NCBI GenBank assembly: GCA_037976565.1
Contig: CP137671.1
Coordinates: 27,971,813 to 28,035,812 of the forward strand
Length of the DNA: 64,000 nt
Reading direction: 5' to 3'
Origin: Mesocentrotus franciscanus
Taxonomy: Eukaryota; Echinodermata; Echinoidea; Camarodonta; Strongylocentrotidae
Below, piece by piece: positions 45,167 to 57,204 of the stretch (positions within the stretch are counted from its first letter, which is position 1; the number at the start of each line of letters is the position of its first letter). The notes under the pieces are model-generated. The model was not told where the DNA came from, ran no database searches, and worked only from the letters and a program-made list of their open reading frames with translations. Both the position numbers and the translations under genes were made by a program.

Positions 45167-48160
45167 TTAATATATATTCAAAATACTACCTGCGTTATAC
45201 TGGTGAGAACATATCAGTTGCAAATGTGTATAATGTGCTAATTATATCATGTGCAAACTTATGCAATGGATGAGAAATAACATTACGGATTTCTGAGATG
45301 CTTTGTGTGCCCTTGAATGGAACTCAGCGCGTTGTGGATTCTGATGCACGCCATCTGCGATGAACTGCGATGAAATTGGATTGAGACAGTTTTCATTATT
45401 CATTTCAGCACAAACTAAGAGTCATGAGCCTTCAGTAAACCAAATGTTCACAATTATTTCAAAATATTGAACACCCTCTTTTGACAGGCTTCCTTTTCTT
45501 GTTCTTCTCTTTTGCTATTTTCGGATGATTAATCTGATCTTAAAACACTTCTGAGCTTTGAATTCCCCTTTTTCAAAACATTGGCATCAAGAAAATGATT
45601 AACAATTCTTTAACATGCGTAATGCATTAAAAAACATAAAAGCAAGCTCGAGTAATTACAGCAATGTTGTAATACAAAAAATTGTTTACCTTAACATAAT
45701 TTACAAGACTGACTTATTGTTGCTCGTAAGCTATTCGGACCCTCGTGTTAGGAGCTAGAATATATTTGTTCATTTTTGTGTAAAACCACTTGAAAACATG
45801 GAGAGGGTGATGAGGAAGTAGCACAATGAAAACAACATTGCCTTCATAATATGAAGGAACCTCATATAGATATAACAATAAAGGCATTACAAATGTCATG
45901 AAAACTATTTAAATATACAGTAATGATGAATGTTATTGTGTTTGAGAGCTGGCCTTCGGAATAAGCACAGGGCACAAGTATATACAAAGGTGTGAAGGTA
46001 ATTACCCCAAAAACCATGGAGGGGGGGGGGGGGCGGGTGCAAGCCGCTGCATTTTAATAATATCTGTTATTTTATTTCCATATTCAGAATATACATGTAT
46101 GATAGAAAAAATAGTTGTTGCTATATCGAAAATTGAAAATGTTATAGTCATCAGTAATAATTCATTCAACATGTTCAATTGCCAAAGCACCAAACGATGG
46201 CAAAGGTGGGGTATATAAACTGGTAGTGATGTTAGTGTAAGTGTATATTTTAAAACCCGTCCGTTTATAAAGTCGAACTTGTTTGAATGTCACGCATTAA
46301 CCGGGATAGGACAAGAAAAGAAAACCCCGAGAGACACATATCATTTGGATACGATGCTATCGATTTATTCATCATAACAAAGATTAGTACAACCAAAACG
46401 TAGACAGGACATACGCGTTTAAGTTTTTATCAAATTCTGACCTTTAGTTTTTCTACATGTACATTACTTCTCAGTCTGCAGGCCTATATCTATTTCACAC
46501 ATATTGATACAACAATATTAATAATAGTTTAAAATTGTTACGTAACTCTTCTGCTATGAAATCGTCGATTAATCTTCAACCATCAGACGCGACCAATTGA
46601 TACAATAAGTCTCACATTAAAAGATAATGATGTTTATGACGATAATAATAATGATGATCAAAAGTAAATGAAGAAGAGAAAAATTACTTAAACCAACATG
46701 TTATATCAAAACTCAACTGAAACTTTCCAACTAATCTCGCTACTATTGTATACACCAATTCATTCATCGCCATATTGTAAGAAAGCTTTACTTAGGTTAA
46801 TATGCCTGATTTTGAATTTTTGAAGGTTAATACCCCCAAAACCTTAGGTGTGTATGAGTATGTAGGGGTTAAAGACTCTACATTTCGATATTCCCTACTA
46901 TTGTATTTCCATATATAGAATATATGATACAAACAAGTTGCTTTATCGGAAATTTAAAATGTTATGGTCATCCATAATAATTCATTCAACATGTTCATGT
47001 TTCAGGGCACCAGACGATGTTAACGTTGGTATAAAATAAATGGTGGTGGTGGTGGTGGTGGTGTACGTGTACATTCTAAAACCCGTCCATTTATAAAGTC
47101 GAACTTGTTTGAATTACATGTTTTAACTGGGATAAGACACGAACAAAAACCCCGAGAGACACATATCATTTGGATACGATGTTATCAATATATTCATCCT
47201 AGCAAAACTCAGTACAACCGAAACGTAGACAGAACATACGCGTTTAAATTTTTACCAAATTCTGACCTTTAGTTTTTCTACATGTACATTGATTCTCAGT
47301 TGGTAGGCCTTTATCTATTTCACACATATTGATACAACAATATTTATAAAAAAGATGAAATCGTTACGTAACTCTTCTGCTATGACATCGTCCATTTATT
47401 TTTTCAATTAGACACAAAAGTCGACCAAATGATGCAATAAGCCTCACATCAAAAGGTAATGATAATGATGATGATGTGGACGAGGATGATCAAGAAGAAG
47501 AAGAAGAAGAAAAACAAATCACTTAAACCAACAAAAATCAAAATCAAACTCAATTTGTCCAGCTAATCTCGCTACCATCGTATACATCAATTCATCCATC
47601 GCCATTGTGTGAGTTAGGTTAATATGCTTGAAGCAAATTTTTAAACAAAATAACAAAACAAAATTTGTTTTCCACCAATGCCTAACGATCATCATTATCA
47701 TCCCAATCCAATCATGATCATGATATAACATCTCAATTACGATACTGCCAACCATTTGAGGTTCAAGATTTAATATATATATATTTCCTTCTTATATCAA
47801 ATGAACATTTATTTAATATATTATTTACGATAAGAGGAAGGAGGCGAACTTTCCTGACAACACGAGGCCTGTGATAATGTCACCATAACAATACAGATAA
47901 CATTTTTTGAAGGTATATTCCCCAAACCTTAGGTGTGTGAGTATTTATTGGGGGGAAAACCGCTACGTTTTGATATTCCCTATTATTGTATTTCCATATT
48001 TAGAATATTTAAAATAGTTGTTGCTTTATCGGAAATTGTTATGGTCATCAGTTATAACTCGTTCAACATATTCATGTTCAGGGCACCAGACGATGTTAAA
48101 GATGGGGTATAAGAACTAGTGGTGGTGGTGGTGTATTATTTTAAAACCCGTCGTAAGTAG
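45167..48160. repeat. Further degenerate copies of the segmental repeat
   Basis: 45167-46620 matches 4659-6180. Shorter partial copies lie at about 46830-47430 and 47920-48160, recognised by CCCCAAA(A)CC...GTGTG, CGCTACATTTT, TCATTCAACATGTTCA, CACCAAACGATG and GTCGAACTTGTTTGAA. Local simple repeats are a G run at 46020-46033, (GGT)n at 47040-47060 and 48118-48131, and (AGA)n at 47490-47512. No gene. Confidence 0.65.
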
Positions 48161-48985
48161 CTTTTCGACGAATGCGTACAAAAAGACGGAAAGAACTCTG
48201 GATGATTGTTCTCATATATTCAAATTGATCAAATATGAGTAGTTTGTGGATTCTGTTGAACAGATTCATATTTTTTTGCAAATGTTCTCTTTACCATATG
48301 AGGTTTTCAGCGGCCTACACGTATCTGCCGTTTTAATGTGGAAAATGTGACGACTTTGTACCTATTAAATCACCTGGATGGGCAACATTGTCCATGATGT
48401 CGTCGCCTTATATTTCCCGCAAAGGATAGAGTATATTTCAGTGCAACCCATTTTCTGGGATAAAAGAGAGAAAGAAGTCCATAGAGGAAGGATCTTTGTT
48501 AAGAAGCAGTTGTCGAAGCTTGAGCAAATACTTTTCCTGGAAAATTCCTAGCAGTGAGTAGCATTCCTTTTTGTTTCACATTGACAATTATGTACTTGAT
48601 ATTCATGGACGTACACGTTTATGGATTTCGATTCCACCATGGCCTTGAAAAGTTATCTTTCATTTCATTACTGAATTTTGAAGGGGTGGATTCAGTTGCT
48701 GATCCAGCATGATTGGGGCACTTTTTTAGAGTCACAATCATGTCTAAAACAACCAGGACAAGAGGAAACCCTGACAAGTGGTCAAATCGAGGCTGAGGGG
48801 TGACATGTTTGTGTGGGTGTCATTGCGCATGCATTGCAAAACCAAGTTTCTATTGGCTGGAAGGACGGGAAACCTTAACACCCACCCTCTAAGTATGGAT
48901 ACAGTTGAATAGGGACTCAATTGAAGGATATGAAACTAAATAATTCATTCGTTCTATGTATTATAAGTTAATTGAATAGCTCTCA
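48161..48985. other. Spacer, no gene seen
   Basis: No conserved reading frame, RNA gene or element was recognised. Confidence 0.4.
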
Positions 48986-48989
48986 ATGT

Positions 48990-49770
48990 TAAAATGCTCA
49001 ATTGGTTGTTGGATGTGAATAAAACAAAACCGAAAGCTTTTCTTAAAACTTACTTTTGTACATTTTCTCTAATGTCTCTTATTGTTCTGCATAACATATG
49101 TAACTCTTTGAAAGCAGATCCCAATGTTCAGCAACAGAATGAAATTGTAAAATTAACAACAGGTCCAAATTATGTTATCGTGAATTTATTCAGAATTCGG
49201 ATATGTGAAAGGTGACAAAAAAATTGTGTCCATTATGAAATATATCATACAACATTTGCATTTTTCTTATCAAGGAATTTAAATTTGACACTATTCCACT
49301 AACTTCTTGAACATCAGTATGGTTTAAACGCGTTGTCCTGGCCACACCAGGATGTGGGTTGTATTATCATAATCTTTGTAATAGTGGGCATAGAAAATGT
49401 CATTCTGAATTGTCTGGTATACTTTCTGATTGGAAAATAGTAACACCGACAAACTATAAATTGAATAAAATTCGAAAGAACATTAATACTGCACTACCTC
49501 TCCCATACACATTACTTACATTGTGCCCAGAGTTGCATTTGTGTACAATATTGAGAACCAAACATGCATTGATATTATCATACACGGAATAACTTTAACA
49601 AGTACAAAGCTTTGGTAGGATACGCCTAATTTGCTTTACATACACCGCAATATAAGAATAATTTAAAGAGAATTAAAAGAAGGTTACAGAAGGTGAATGT
49701 TTACACACATTATCAATTCTCGGTTCAATCAATGATGTCTTAATATTGGAATTTACTAATAAATCGGCGA
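48990..49770. repeat. Block duplicated at 56035-56965
   Basis: Starts AAAATGCTCAATTGGTTGTT and shares TTCAGCAACAGAATGAAA, GATATGTGAAAGGTGACAAA, CAGGATGTGGGTT and TAATAGTGGGCATAGAA with 56035-56965, in the same order. In this copy it runs straight into the short-tail cassette flank. In the other copy, R9 lies between the two. Confidence 0.7.
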
Positions 49771-49779
49771 TTATAATTA

Positions 49780-51213
49780 ATGACGCAACCAGGTCGATTT
49801 AAACGCATTTCATCAATGTGGAGGCGGGTTCTAAATGTCTCTTCCTTTATTTACGGTCACGAAATGTCTTGAGTCCTTCCTACTTTTGCATCTCACTTAT
49901 ATAACCACTTATCGTTCAAACCCATTTAAAAAGTATCGAGTGTAAAGTTGTCAGTCTGAATTAAAACAGTATATCATGAAAAAGAAAGAAAAGATGAATT
50001 TATTATCTTGATCGATATTTGAATGGTACTTGTGATACGAACCCTCCCATGCTGAAACCAAAACTTGAGTTATCTCCAAGGTTGAGTATTGTTCAGCCGT
50101 GATTCATATTTTTATCCCGTGACTTGGCACATTCAGGCTGTGTAACATGTTTAAGCATTAAACAATTTCTTACCAAATAATTCTGACCATTCTGCCAATT
50201 CTTTACAAAAATAAATATCAAGAACATTAAAACAAGAAATTGTATGATATACAGATCTGTGGCTCGGAGATAGAATTCGGTATCAATTATTGCTATGATA
50301 TAATTTGCAATAGATCAATACAGAGACCAAGGCAATTTCCCCTTCATCTCCTCATAAGAACAGGCATGGAATACATTTCTAGGTATTGCTAGTAGGTGTA
50401 ATACAAAATATAAATATACGATATAGATTTGTGATATGACATAATACGTTAAATGTTACAAAGGATACAGTCATTACAAATATCAGAAGTTGCCATAAAT
50501 ATGTAACAGGTTTTTAGACGGGATTCGATGAAGGCCTTCTAGTTTTCTTTAAAGCAAGAACGATTCCTACACTGACCACACTATTAAAAAAAGAAGTACA
50601 AACTAAAACATTATCCTGTCTTTAGAACCCCGAGAGAATTCTCCAGCAGAACCTTTGTAATAAGGTTCATGAAGGAATAATACACCAATTTTCATTGACA
50701 TTAATGCGCCGCACAGAATAAATAAAAAAGTGTAACTTCATTTTCGCTGTCATCCCTATCAAATGAATAAGAAACGAAGAAATAAGTAACGAATGCCAAG
50801 TTTGCCCCGAACCAAGGCATCAAGATACAATATCATTTACCCTTATTTATTTGCACATTGTTATCTATTCTATTTTCACGAAATAATTAAAAAAGAACAC
50901 CTTTCCACAAATGTTTAGATTATTAAAAGAAACGTTTTGTCAATATTAAAACTTTTACATTGCTTAAAGAAACGTTAGTGATACTTGCAGAACCTTCAAC
51001 TGTTCGAGATTCTTAGGATGAGTATCGTTTTTTTAACCACTGCTCAATATCAAGAGCCCTTTCAGAACCATTTCTTCTAAGAGCGCACTCCCATAAAATC
51101 CATTATTCATTATAATAAATTATATAAACTGCACATATGATTATATATCTTTCATATTGCCTATATTGATTATAACCCTTTTTTCATGACTGATGTCTAC
51201 CTAATCCGTACGC
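49780..51213. repeat. 3' flank of R8, copy 2 of the triplicated block
   Basis: Corresponds to 1-1416 and 58507-60660. It is contiguous with the short-tail cassette at the R8 3' end. No gene is contained. The 0.69-kb insertion present in the third copy at 59383-60070 is absent here, so this is close to an empty site. Confidence 0.75.
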
Positions 51214-52483
51214 TTAAACCCTTCTGTAAGAAAACACGAATGCTATAATGCTTACACCATGGGCTATGGTCGATACTACCAGTACTGCTATGAGCCACGT
51301 TTCCATAGATACCACTTTCTTGTAGCTTCCTTCAGATTTTGACAAGGTTGTTTCTATTGTTTCAATATTAGTGGTTATCGTGTTCAATTCTTGATTTTCT
51401 TCCAGATGGTGTATGTGTTTCTCAGTGTTTGTAACCTCAAAAGAGATGTTCTCACACCTTAAATTCTCATTAGAATTGTTTAATCCTTTAGTTCGGCCTA
51501 ATGCTGACAAAGAAATGTTGTACTGTTTCCCTTCTACAAGATTAACATTTCCAATGCTATGCAATAACACTGTGTTATTTCTACTCTGTACACCGCAGAA
51601 GAAATAAAAGTGTCCCACATGGATAAGGGATAACTTGTTAGTAAGAACGAGTGGAATAAACTTGCTACCATTATTGTACCAAAACTTTATGGCGTCGGCT
51701 TTTTCTGTGGTGCAACATTCAAACACAGAACGCAGAGTTTGGTCTTGTATCGGAAGAAATGTACACGTCTTATTGACAGATCTCTTACTATTAGAAATAA
51801 GACACATGCTCGGCACAACTCGGTCATCATATACATTTTCAAGAGGAAGGTAAACGCTGAATTTGTTGGTTGAATTAAAATCGCCATCAATATTCATCTC
51901 CGGAAGCTCATACTCATACACAACCTGATTTCCTGCCAAAAGTTGTACTTGATCCCTAAGCTGACCTGCACCCACTCACAAGACATCTGTACTCTTTTAG
52001 TCTCTTGGTCAAACAAGGTTGAACAGATAGGTTTTGTTCCTTCAATTGTTAAATTGAAAAAGGCAATGATGCAAAGAGTTTGTGCTCCATTATTTTGGAT
52101 TTTAACGGCGTGCTTTCCCGAATCACTCAGTTCAGTAAATGCAATGAACAAGTCGAAAGTATTCTCTCCGTCTCTTTTGTCAAACTATAACGTCCTTGAT
52201 TAGCAGATGTTTTGTCGATATTGTCTAATAGCCGATTATCAAGAGAATTCCATTTTGCCCACACTAAAGATTGATTCTCAGTCAATGGATTTGTCAGAAC
52301 AAATCTCACAGAAACATTTCGTCGGTTGACTGCTTTCAATGCTTCCTCTTGCTTGTCATCACACCATAAAAAATCACTATCACAAAATGTCATTTGGAAG
52401 ACAGTTTGAAAAACGATAGAAATGATCGGAAAGATTTTCCATTTCAGCGGGAAATTTTTTCGAGACATGGTAGAGGAGTCCAC
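51214..52483 (-). pseudogene. R8: short-tail Ig-like receptor, two 1-bp losses
   Basis: The ectodomain is closely similar to R2 from the signal peptide (MDSSTMSRKNFPLKWKIF) through the stalk (NTITTNIETIETTLS). It then switches to the short-tail cassette with SMETWLIAV, a helix containing STIAHGVSIIAFVF, and the tail SYRRV. Two frame breaks exist: near 52170 (plus strand CTCTCCGTC where R2 has CTCTCCCGTC) and near 51955 (ATCCCTAAG where R2 has ATCCCCTAAG). Both are single C losses in C runs, so base-calling or assembly error is a serious alternative to pseudogenisation. If corrected, it would be a decoy-like or adaptor-dependent receptor lacking its own tyrosines; the helix has a His but no Lys/Arg. 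Confidence 0.8.
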
Positions 52484-52930
52484 ACGATCTTAGCTTGATG
52501 TAGATAGACTGGCCTTTGCACTGAGTCTTCAGAACAGTTACCAAAAGAGGTTCACGATTATGCTATATGGAGTTTGGAAGAGCGTTGTCTGACGACTATA
52601 TTCGGAACTGAAGTGGAGTGTGGAAATGAAGAAAATTAACCATGTATGGTTATATTTGAAAGTATTTGTATTGAGGGAAATTAAACGAAGGGTATGAATT
52701 GTTTTAATATCTATCACTGTAATTGGTGCGTAATACGTGATCAGAAAGGCAATTGGCTGATGGGAATGGAGGCTCTGCTATGGTTTAGAATGAATCTCTT
52801 TAATAATAGGGAGGAGCCAGTAAAATTATTGACTATCTGCTTGTGAGAGTGCGTACATCCTTTCAGGCTATTATGGCGATAACATGTCCTGTCCATCTCT
52901 CGTTTGGAAACTAACTTGGGCCAACAATAA
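52484..52930 (-). promoter_or_regulatory. 5' flank of R8, shared with R2
   Basis: Parallel to 11500-11940. The GC box is altered to GGGAGGAGCC (52809-52818) and the TATA-like element to a weak TATTATTAAAG on the minus strand. Similarity ends after GGCCAACAATAATT. Confidence 0.4.
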
Positions 52931-52984
52931 TTGGTTGGAAAGGAGGGGGCAACTACCAATTCCACATTTCCTGAAACATCACAG

Positions 52985-53080
52985 AGTACAGAAAAAGTAC
53001 TTATCAATTACACTCAGCACTCCAAATCCTTTGAACTTCAAGTCTGCACTACTTAATGTCCAATCACTATTTTGACACCA
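52985..53080 (+). mobile_element. LINE endonuclease start fragment
   Basis: The plus-strand frame ends with PLNFKSALLNVQSLF and stops. That resembles the first strand of the apurinic endonuclease domain of LINE ORF2 proteins (LxxxLxNxRSL pattern). It begins just where R8/R2 flank similarity ends, so it may mark an old insertion. Short and tentative. Confidence 0.35.
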
Positions 53081-53380
53081 GATGCATGGTGATTAGAGGT
53101 TTAACTTAAAAGTGCCCCTCCAATCAAAACGGATTTAAAATTGAAAAAGACATATAGAAGAGTTATTGACGGAGATTCCGAATATGACAATGATTTTTCT
53201 TAGAAATCATAAATAATTCTGGAATCTAGCTTTACCGCTCAGAAGAAAGCCCAGTTTCTGAGCTGTATTACGCATTATGATATGACGTAACTGCAGGAGA
53301 AAACATTGCAGGTACGCGCCACTCAGCGCATCAAAAGTATACAGAAAACATTTGTGTCTGGACAATTCTTTCCTCGGTTA

Positions 53381-53509
53381 TGAAAGAATTTCATCGTAAA
53401 AGAAAAGGAGAAATGACTGAAGAAGACAATGAGATCGACGAAGAGGTTGCAAGTGATTTCAATGATCGATCGGACAGTGAAGGACTTCAGGAATATTTTA
53501 AGAAGTAAC
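53381..53509 (+). CDS. Small acidic reading frame, 42 residues
   Basis: ATG at 53381 to TAA at 53509; encodes a basic start (HRKRKGE) then an acidic, charged stretch (EEDNEIDEEVASDF). No family recognised. It could be an exon, a degenerate transposase piece or chance. Confidence 0.2.
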
Positions 53510-53539
53510 TTTCACTGCACTTGTCGTAAATAAGAAAAT

Positions 53540-53715
53540 TTGGCAAACCGCTGCGTGGAGTTAGCGACCGTAATGATCATCATCAATTCATAATGTGAAT
53601 TACTGGCATGAATTTAATGAGGATGTGAGATTACAGTCGCTAACTTCACGCACGCGCGCCCGCACTCCATCGTCGGTATGCACTTGTATTGTGCAGCGGT
53701 TTGCCGTGAAACCTG
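53540..53715. repeat. Interrupted inverted repeat, GC-rich right arm
   Basis: GGCAAACCGCTGC plus GAGTTAGCGACCGTAAT (about 53539-53571) is mirrored by ATTACAGTCGCTAAC and GCAGCGGTTTGCC (about 53630-53705). The right arm is interrupted by about 45 bp of GC-rich sequence. This is a candidate element end or a cruciform-forming site. Confidence 0.6.
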
Positions 53716-54134
53716 TGAGAAAGTGTATACCAATGTCTTCGTTTTTAGGACTGAGTATGTTATCTCCACGCCGGAGTCACGGGTCGAAAGTATGGTCACA
53801 GTTCTATACAAGCGCTGAAAATTGACCACAGTATCATTAAACCCTTGGCTATCAGTTCGAGCCAGAGCCCCGCGGGCCAGAGCTCGACGAGGCGCCTGAG
53901 GCAGAGGCAGAAGCAGACCGGTAGATCTAGACCTTATATAAATTGTCAACTGACTGAGACTGATGAAATATAGACCAGATCTAACGTTAGTCTAAACCAC
54001 TCACCCAATGTACGAGGTGATAATAGATATAACCTCGTACTCCAGTTCAGGCGCACGTACGGTGAAATTGAAAGTGCATATCGGAGTGACAATGAGCGGT
54101 CTAAACTGAAACTCTCTAATTATAAGCCTAACAG

Positions 54135-54518
54135 TTAGTATTCTAAGTGGAAAATTACCCTCAATTTTTTCCTTTTCTCAGCTGCAGTCATCAGAGTCTT
54201 CTCCTCCTTTTCTGCATCCCAATCCTTCATTGGTGGCTTGATAATAGGAATAGCATCGGGCTTGAGCCGCCTTTTACGACAAAACCCAAATTGTGAATGC
54301 AGCCTTTCCTCAAAAGCATTCTCGGGGAAATGGTCGCTGCAGATGACCCCCGATCGAGATTCGACGTGACCGGGGCCACTCCACTCGGCACGAGTGATCT
54401 TCACCCTAGCTGTCCAAACCCTTCTTAAATGTTCATCTCTCGGGAAGTAATGTATACTTACTCCGACATTGTTTCTTTTGCTGCAACCAGCGACAACACA
54501 ACGCGAAGGCATTTTCAC
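54135..54518 (-). CDS. THAP-domain zinc-finger protein, probable first exon
   Basis: Residues 3-95 form a THAP domain, a C2CH zinc-dependent DNA-binding module shared with P-element transposase. Seen are MPSRCVVAGC (Cys7, Cys12), HYFP, Trp35, ICSDHF (Cys60, His63) and a C-terminal DAIPII in place of the usual AVPTIF box. The chosen start gives MKMPSRC; the MPSRC start two codons later is the classical position. After 95 the frame is charged (AEKRKKLR) and stops at 54135. A splice donor G/GTAAT at 54159/54158 would leave the domain as exon 1 of a longer gene or a domesticated transposase. No second exon was identified. It is the only non-receptor, non-LINE protein domain recognised. Confidence 0.75.
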   Translation of the reverse strand: MKMPSRCVVAGCSKRNNVGVSIHYFPRDEHLRRVWTARVKITRAEWSGPGHVESRSGVICSDHFPENAFEERLHSQFGFCRKRRLKPDAIPIIKPPMKDWDAEKEEKTLMTAAEKRKKLRVIFHLEY

Positions 54519-56034
54519 GGAGAAATAAAAAAATATATCGTGAAAATAACAACAAACACGGCAGATCCCAGCATTAGAATTGAAAGAACGAAACTAAGCC
54601 GAAAGCGTAAAGCACGAATGCCAAAAAAATAATGATAAAAATAAACACCGTGGACTCTTTTCCCACTCGTTTGATAGTTTGTGTTCCAAAGGAAACTGAC
54701 ACCGGGCTGACAAGAACGCGGACGCAAAATAATGAAAGGACTGTGGTATGAGTCTAAGCAAAAATCGTCTGCTCGCGACTTCTCGTTGAAAGGAGGATGA
54801 TTTAGGCATTAAAATGTAAAAAGGGGCAAACTATGATGTTAATTGAAAAAAAAGAGACATTTATCCGAAAAAACAATATGCAGCACTTGATCCCAGAACG
54901 TTTCTGGCCATTTCGTCATTCCTAATTATATATTACAATGAGATTGTAAGATCCTTAGTTGTAGGACAAATACAAGGAATTCCTGCAATGACGTCAAATG
55001 CGTCATCAAGCGACGTGACCGTATTTACTTTTGTTTACATTTTCTGCTATATATAGAGATTTTCTGATCTTAGGCAGGAATATTAATAAGTAGAGGTGTA
55101 TTCATGTTTTGAAAGGCTAAGTTAGTTGGGTTGGAGGACCCCTTTAAACGTTATCTTTAAAACTCGATGTAAACACACTAAACACGTCCTCAATACACTA
55201 ATACGCGTATATGCATACAGTTAACTCTATCGATACACTCAAGTCACATTTCATTCACAATACACGGAACGCATTTAATTCTATTGTACGCACAATGTCG
55301 TTTTTGCAGCTCATGAATACATCTAATGAACTAACTCATAAATCCATAACAAAGTATTAGATATATAGAACTTGATACTGTATAGTTGATAATCTCAAAA
55401 TTTATGATAATATACATTACAAAAATGATTGGCAAGACAATATTGCTACACAAAGTTTTTCATTACAGCAATCTTGAGTTGAATAAGCATAGTCCTCCTT
55501 GGTAAAAACAATGTGGCACAAAGAGTTAATACACATATGGGCAAAAATGTCGTTTTTGCGGAAATCAGATCAATAACTTTGAGTTGCTATAACTTTTTAT
55601 TGAAACAAAATATTAGACTCTCCTTCGCCCAGGATATTGTCCTTGTACATGGGCAAATTTCTGGAAGTTTAATATGAGATATTTCGAAAAATTACACAAA
55701 TCATGTTTTTACTTAAATGTGCGATGTTAAATAATCCCAATTCGGTTGAAATTGGTATCACAATGTACATACATTATTTTTCTTTCATGTGATATCAAAC
55801 CCATGGTGGGTCAGGGTTTTCTTAAAATATTATTAACAAAATACTTTTTTCGTCAAAAGGTGTTTTAGGGATGTTTGCTATATACAAATTGAAAAAACCC
55901 ACCTCTGAAGTATTGTGTATTATGATAAAATCTTTCGAATAAACAAGGTGTGCTTAGTTTGTGTGTTAGTGGCAGGTAACTCAAAAACTGAGCATGATAT
56001 TTGGCTTTGGCCCTCCGCTTAGAGCTCTCATTAT
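54519..56034. other. Spacer, no gene recognised
   Basis: 5' side of the THAP exon and AT-rich DNA. No conserved frame, RNA gene or known repeat was seen. Confidence 0.4.
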
Positions 56035-56965
56035 AAAAATGCTCAATTGGTTGTTGGATGTGTATAAAACAAAACCGACAGTTTTTCTTAAACACTTACT
56101 ATAAAATATAACAATGTATCAAGAAACGTCATCTTAAAGAAGCTCTTCTGCTTATAAAAAACTACATTAAATTTACTTTTGCTTTCGAAGTGAAGTGGGA
56201 AAAGCGAAACTCCTGCAAACGTATTATAAGCAGAAGACCAGAAGATAGCAAATAATTGACTTCTGGAATAAACATGGATATAATCTGTACATTATGCAGT
56301 TAACAACGAAATCGAAGAATAGCTGGAACGTAGTGGACAATATTAGCGAAGACATAACATATTTAAATCTTTTATAGCAGATCACAATGTTCAGCAACAG
56401 AATGAAATGGTAAAATAACAACCAGTCCAAATTATGCTCTCGTGATTTTATTCAGGGTTCAGATATGTGAAAGGTGACAAATTTATTACATATATCATAC
56501 AACATGTTACTTGCATTTTCATATCAAGGAATTTAAATTTGACACTACTTCGCTAACTTATTGTACATCAGCAATGGTTTAGACATGCTTCCCTGACCAT
56601 ATCAGGATGTGGGTTATATAATCATCATCTTTGTAATAGTGGGCATAGAATATGCCAATCTCTATTGTCTGGTATACTTTTTGACCGGAAATAGTAACAT
56701 CGAAAAACTCTGAATTCAATTAAATTCAAAACAAGATTAATTTTCTCCTGTCTTTTCCCAAATTTTGCACAATGCTGAAATAGTGTGCCGAATTGCATTT
56801 TGTACAATTGAGAAACAAACATAAATTGATATCACACATGCGACATAAGCATAATTAAAAGAAAATTAAATGAAGGGTTCAGGAGCTGAGTGTTTACATA
56901 CATTCTAAATACCCGGCTTGGTTTAATTTAATAATGGTGTCTTAATATTGGAATTGACTGATACT
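56035..56965. repeat. Block duplicated at 48990-49770
   Basis: Second copy of the block described at 48990. It ends at ATTGGAATTGACTGATA, after which R9 sequence intervenes before homology to the R8 region resumes at about 58507. Confidence 0.7.
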
Positions 56966-57204
56966 TGAGGCGCTGGGTGAACATTCTCCTAAGTCTACAC
57001 AAAATTAATTAAATATAAACTACTGCGACATTTTACAATCTTGTGAACAATAATTATACTCTTATCAATGATGTGGAATACATTTTTCAAATATTGTGAG
57101 TAGGACAAAGATAGATAGATGGACAGGAAGAGAGATAGACTAACTTATCAGTTTTACTTCGGACCCATTGAGTTTTGTTTAAAGTTTTAAACTTCGTAGT
57201 TAAC

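Noticed and set aside
44593..45273. Long open frames across 44593-45273
   Set aside because: They consist mostly of the N gap and have no meaning.
51894..52170. Introns as the cause of frame changes in R8 and other members
   Set aside because: Alignment to intact R2 shows offsets of only 1-2 bases at each break with continuous homology on both sides, so no intron fits.
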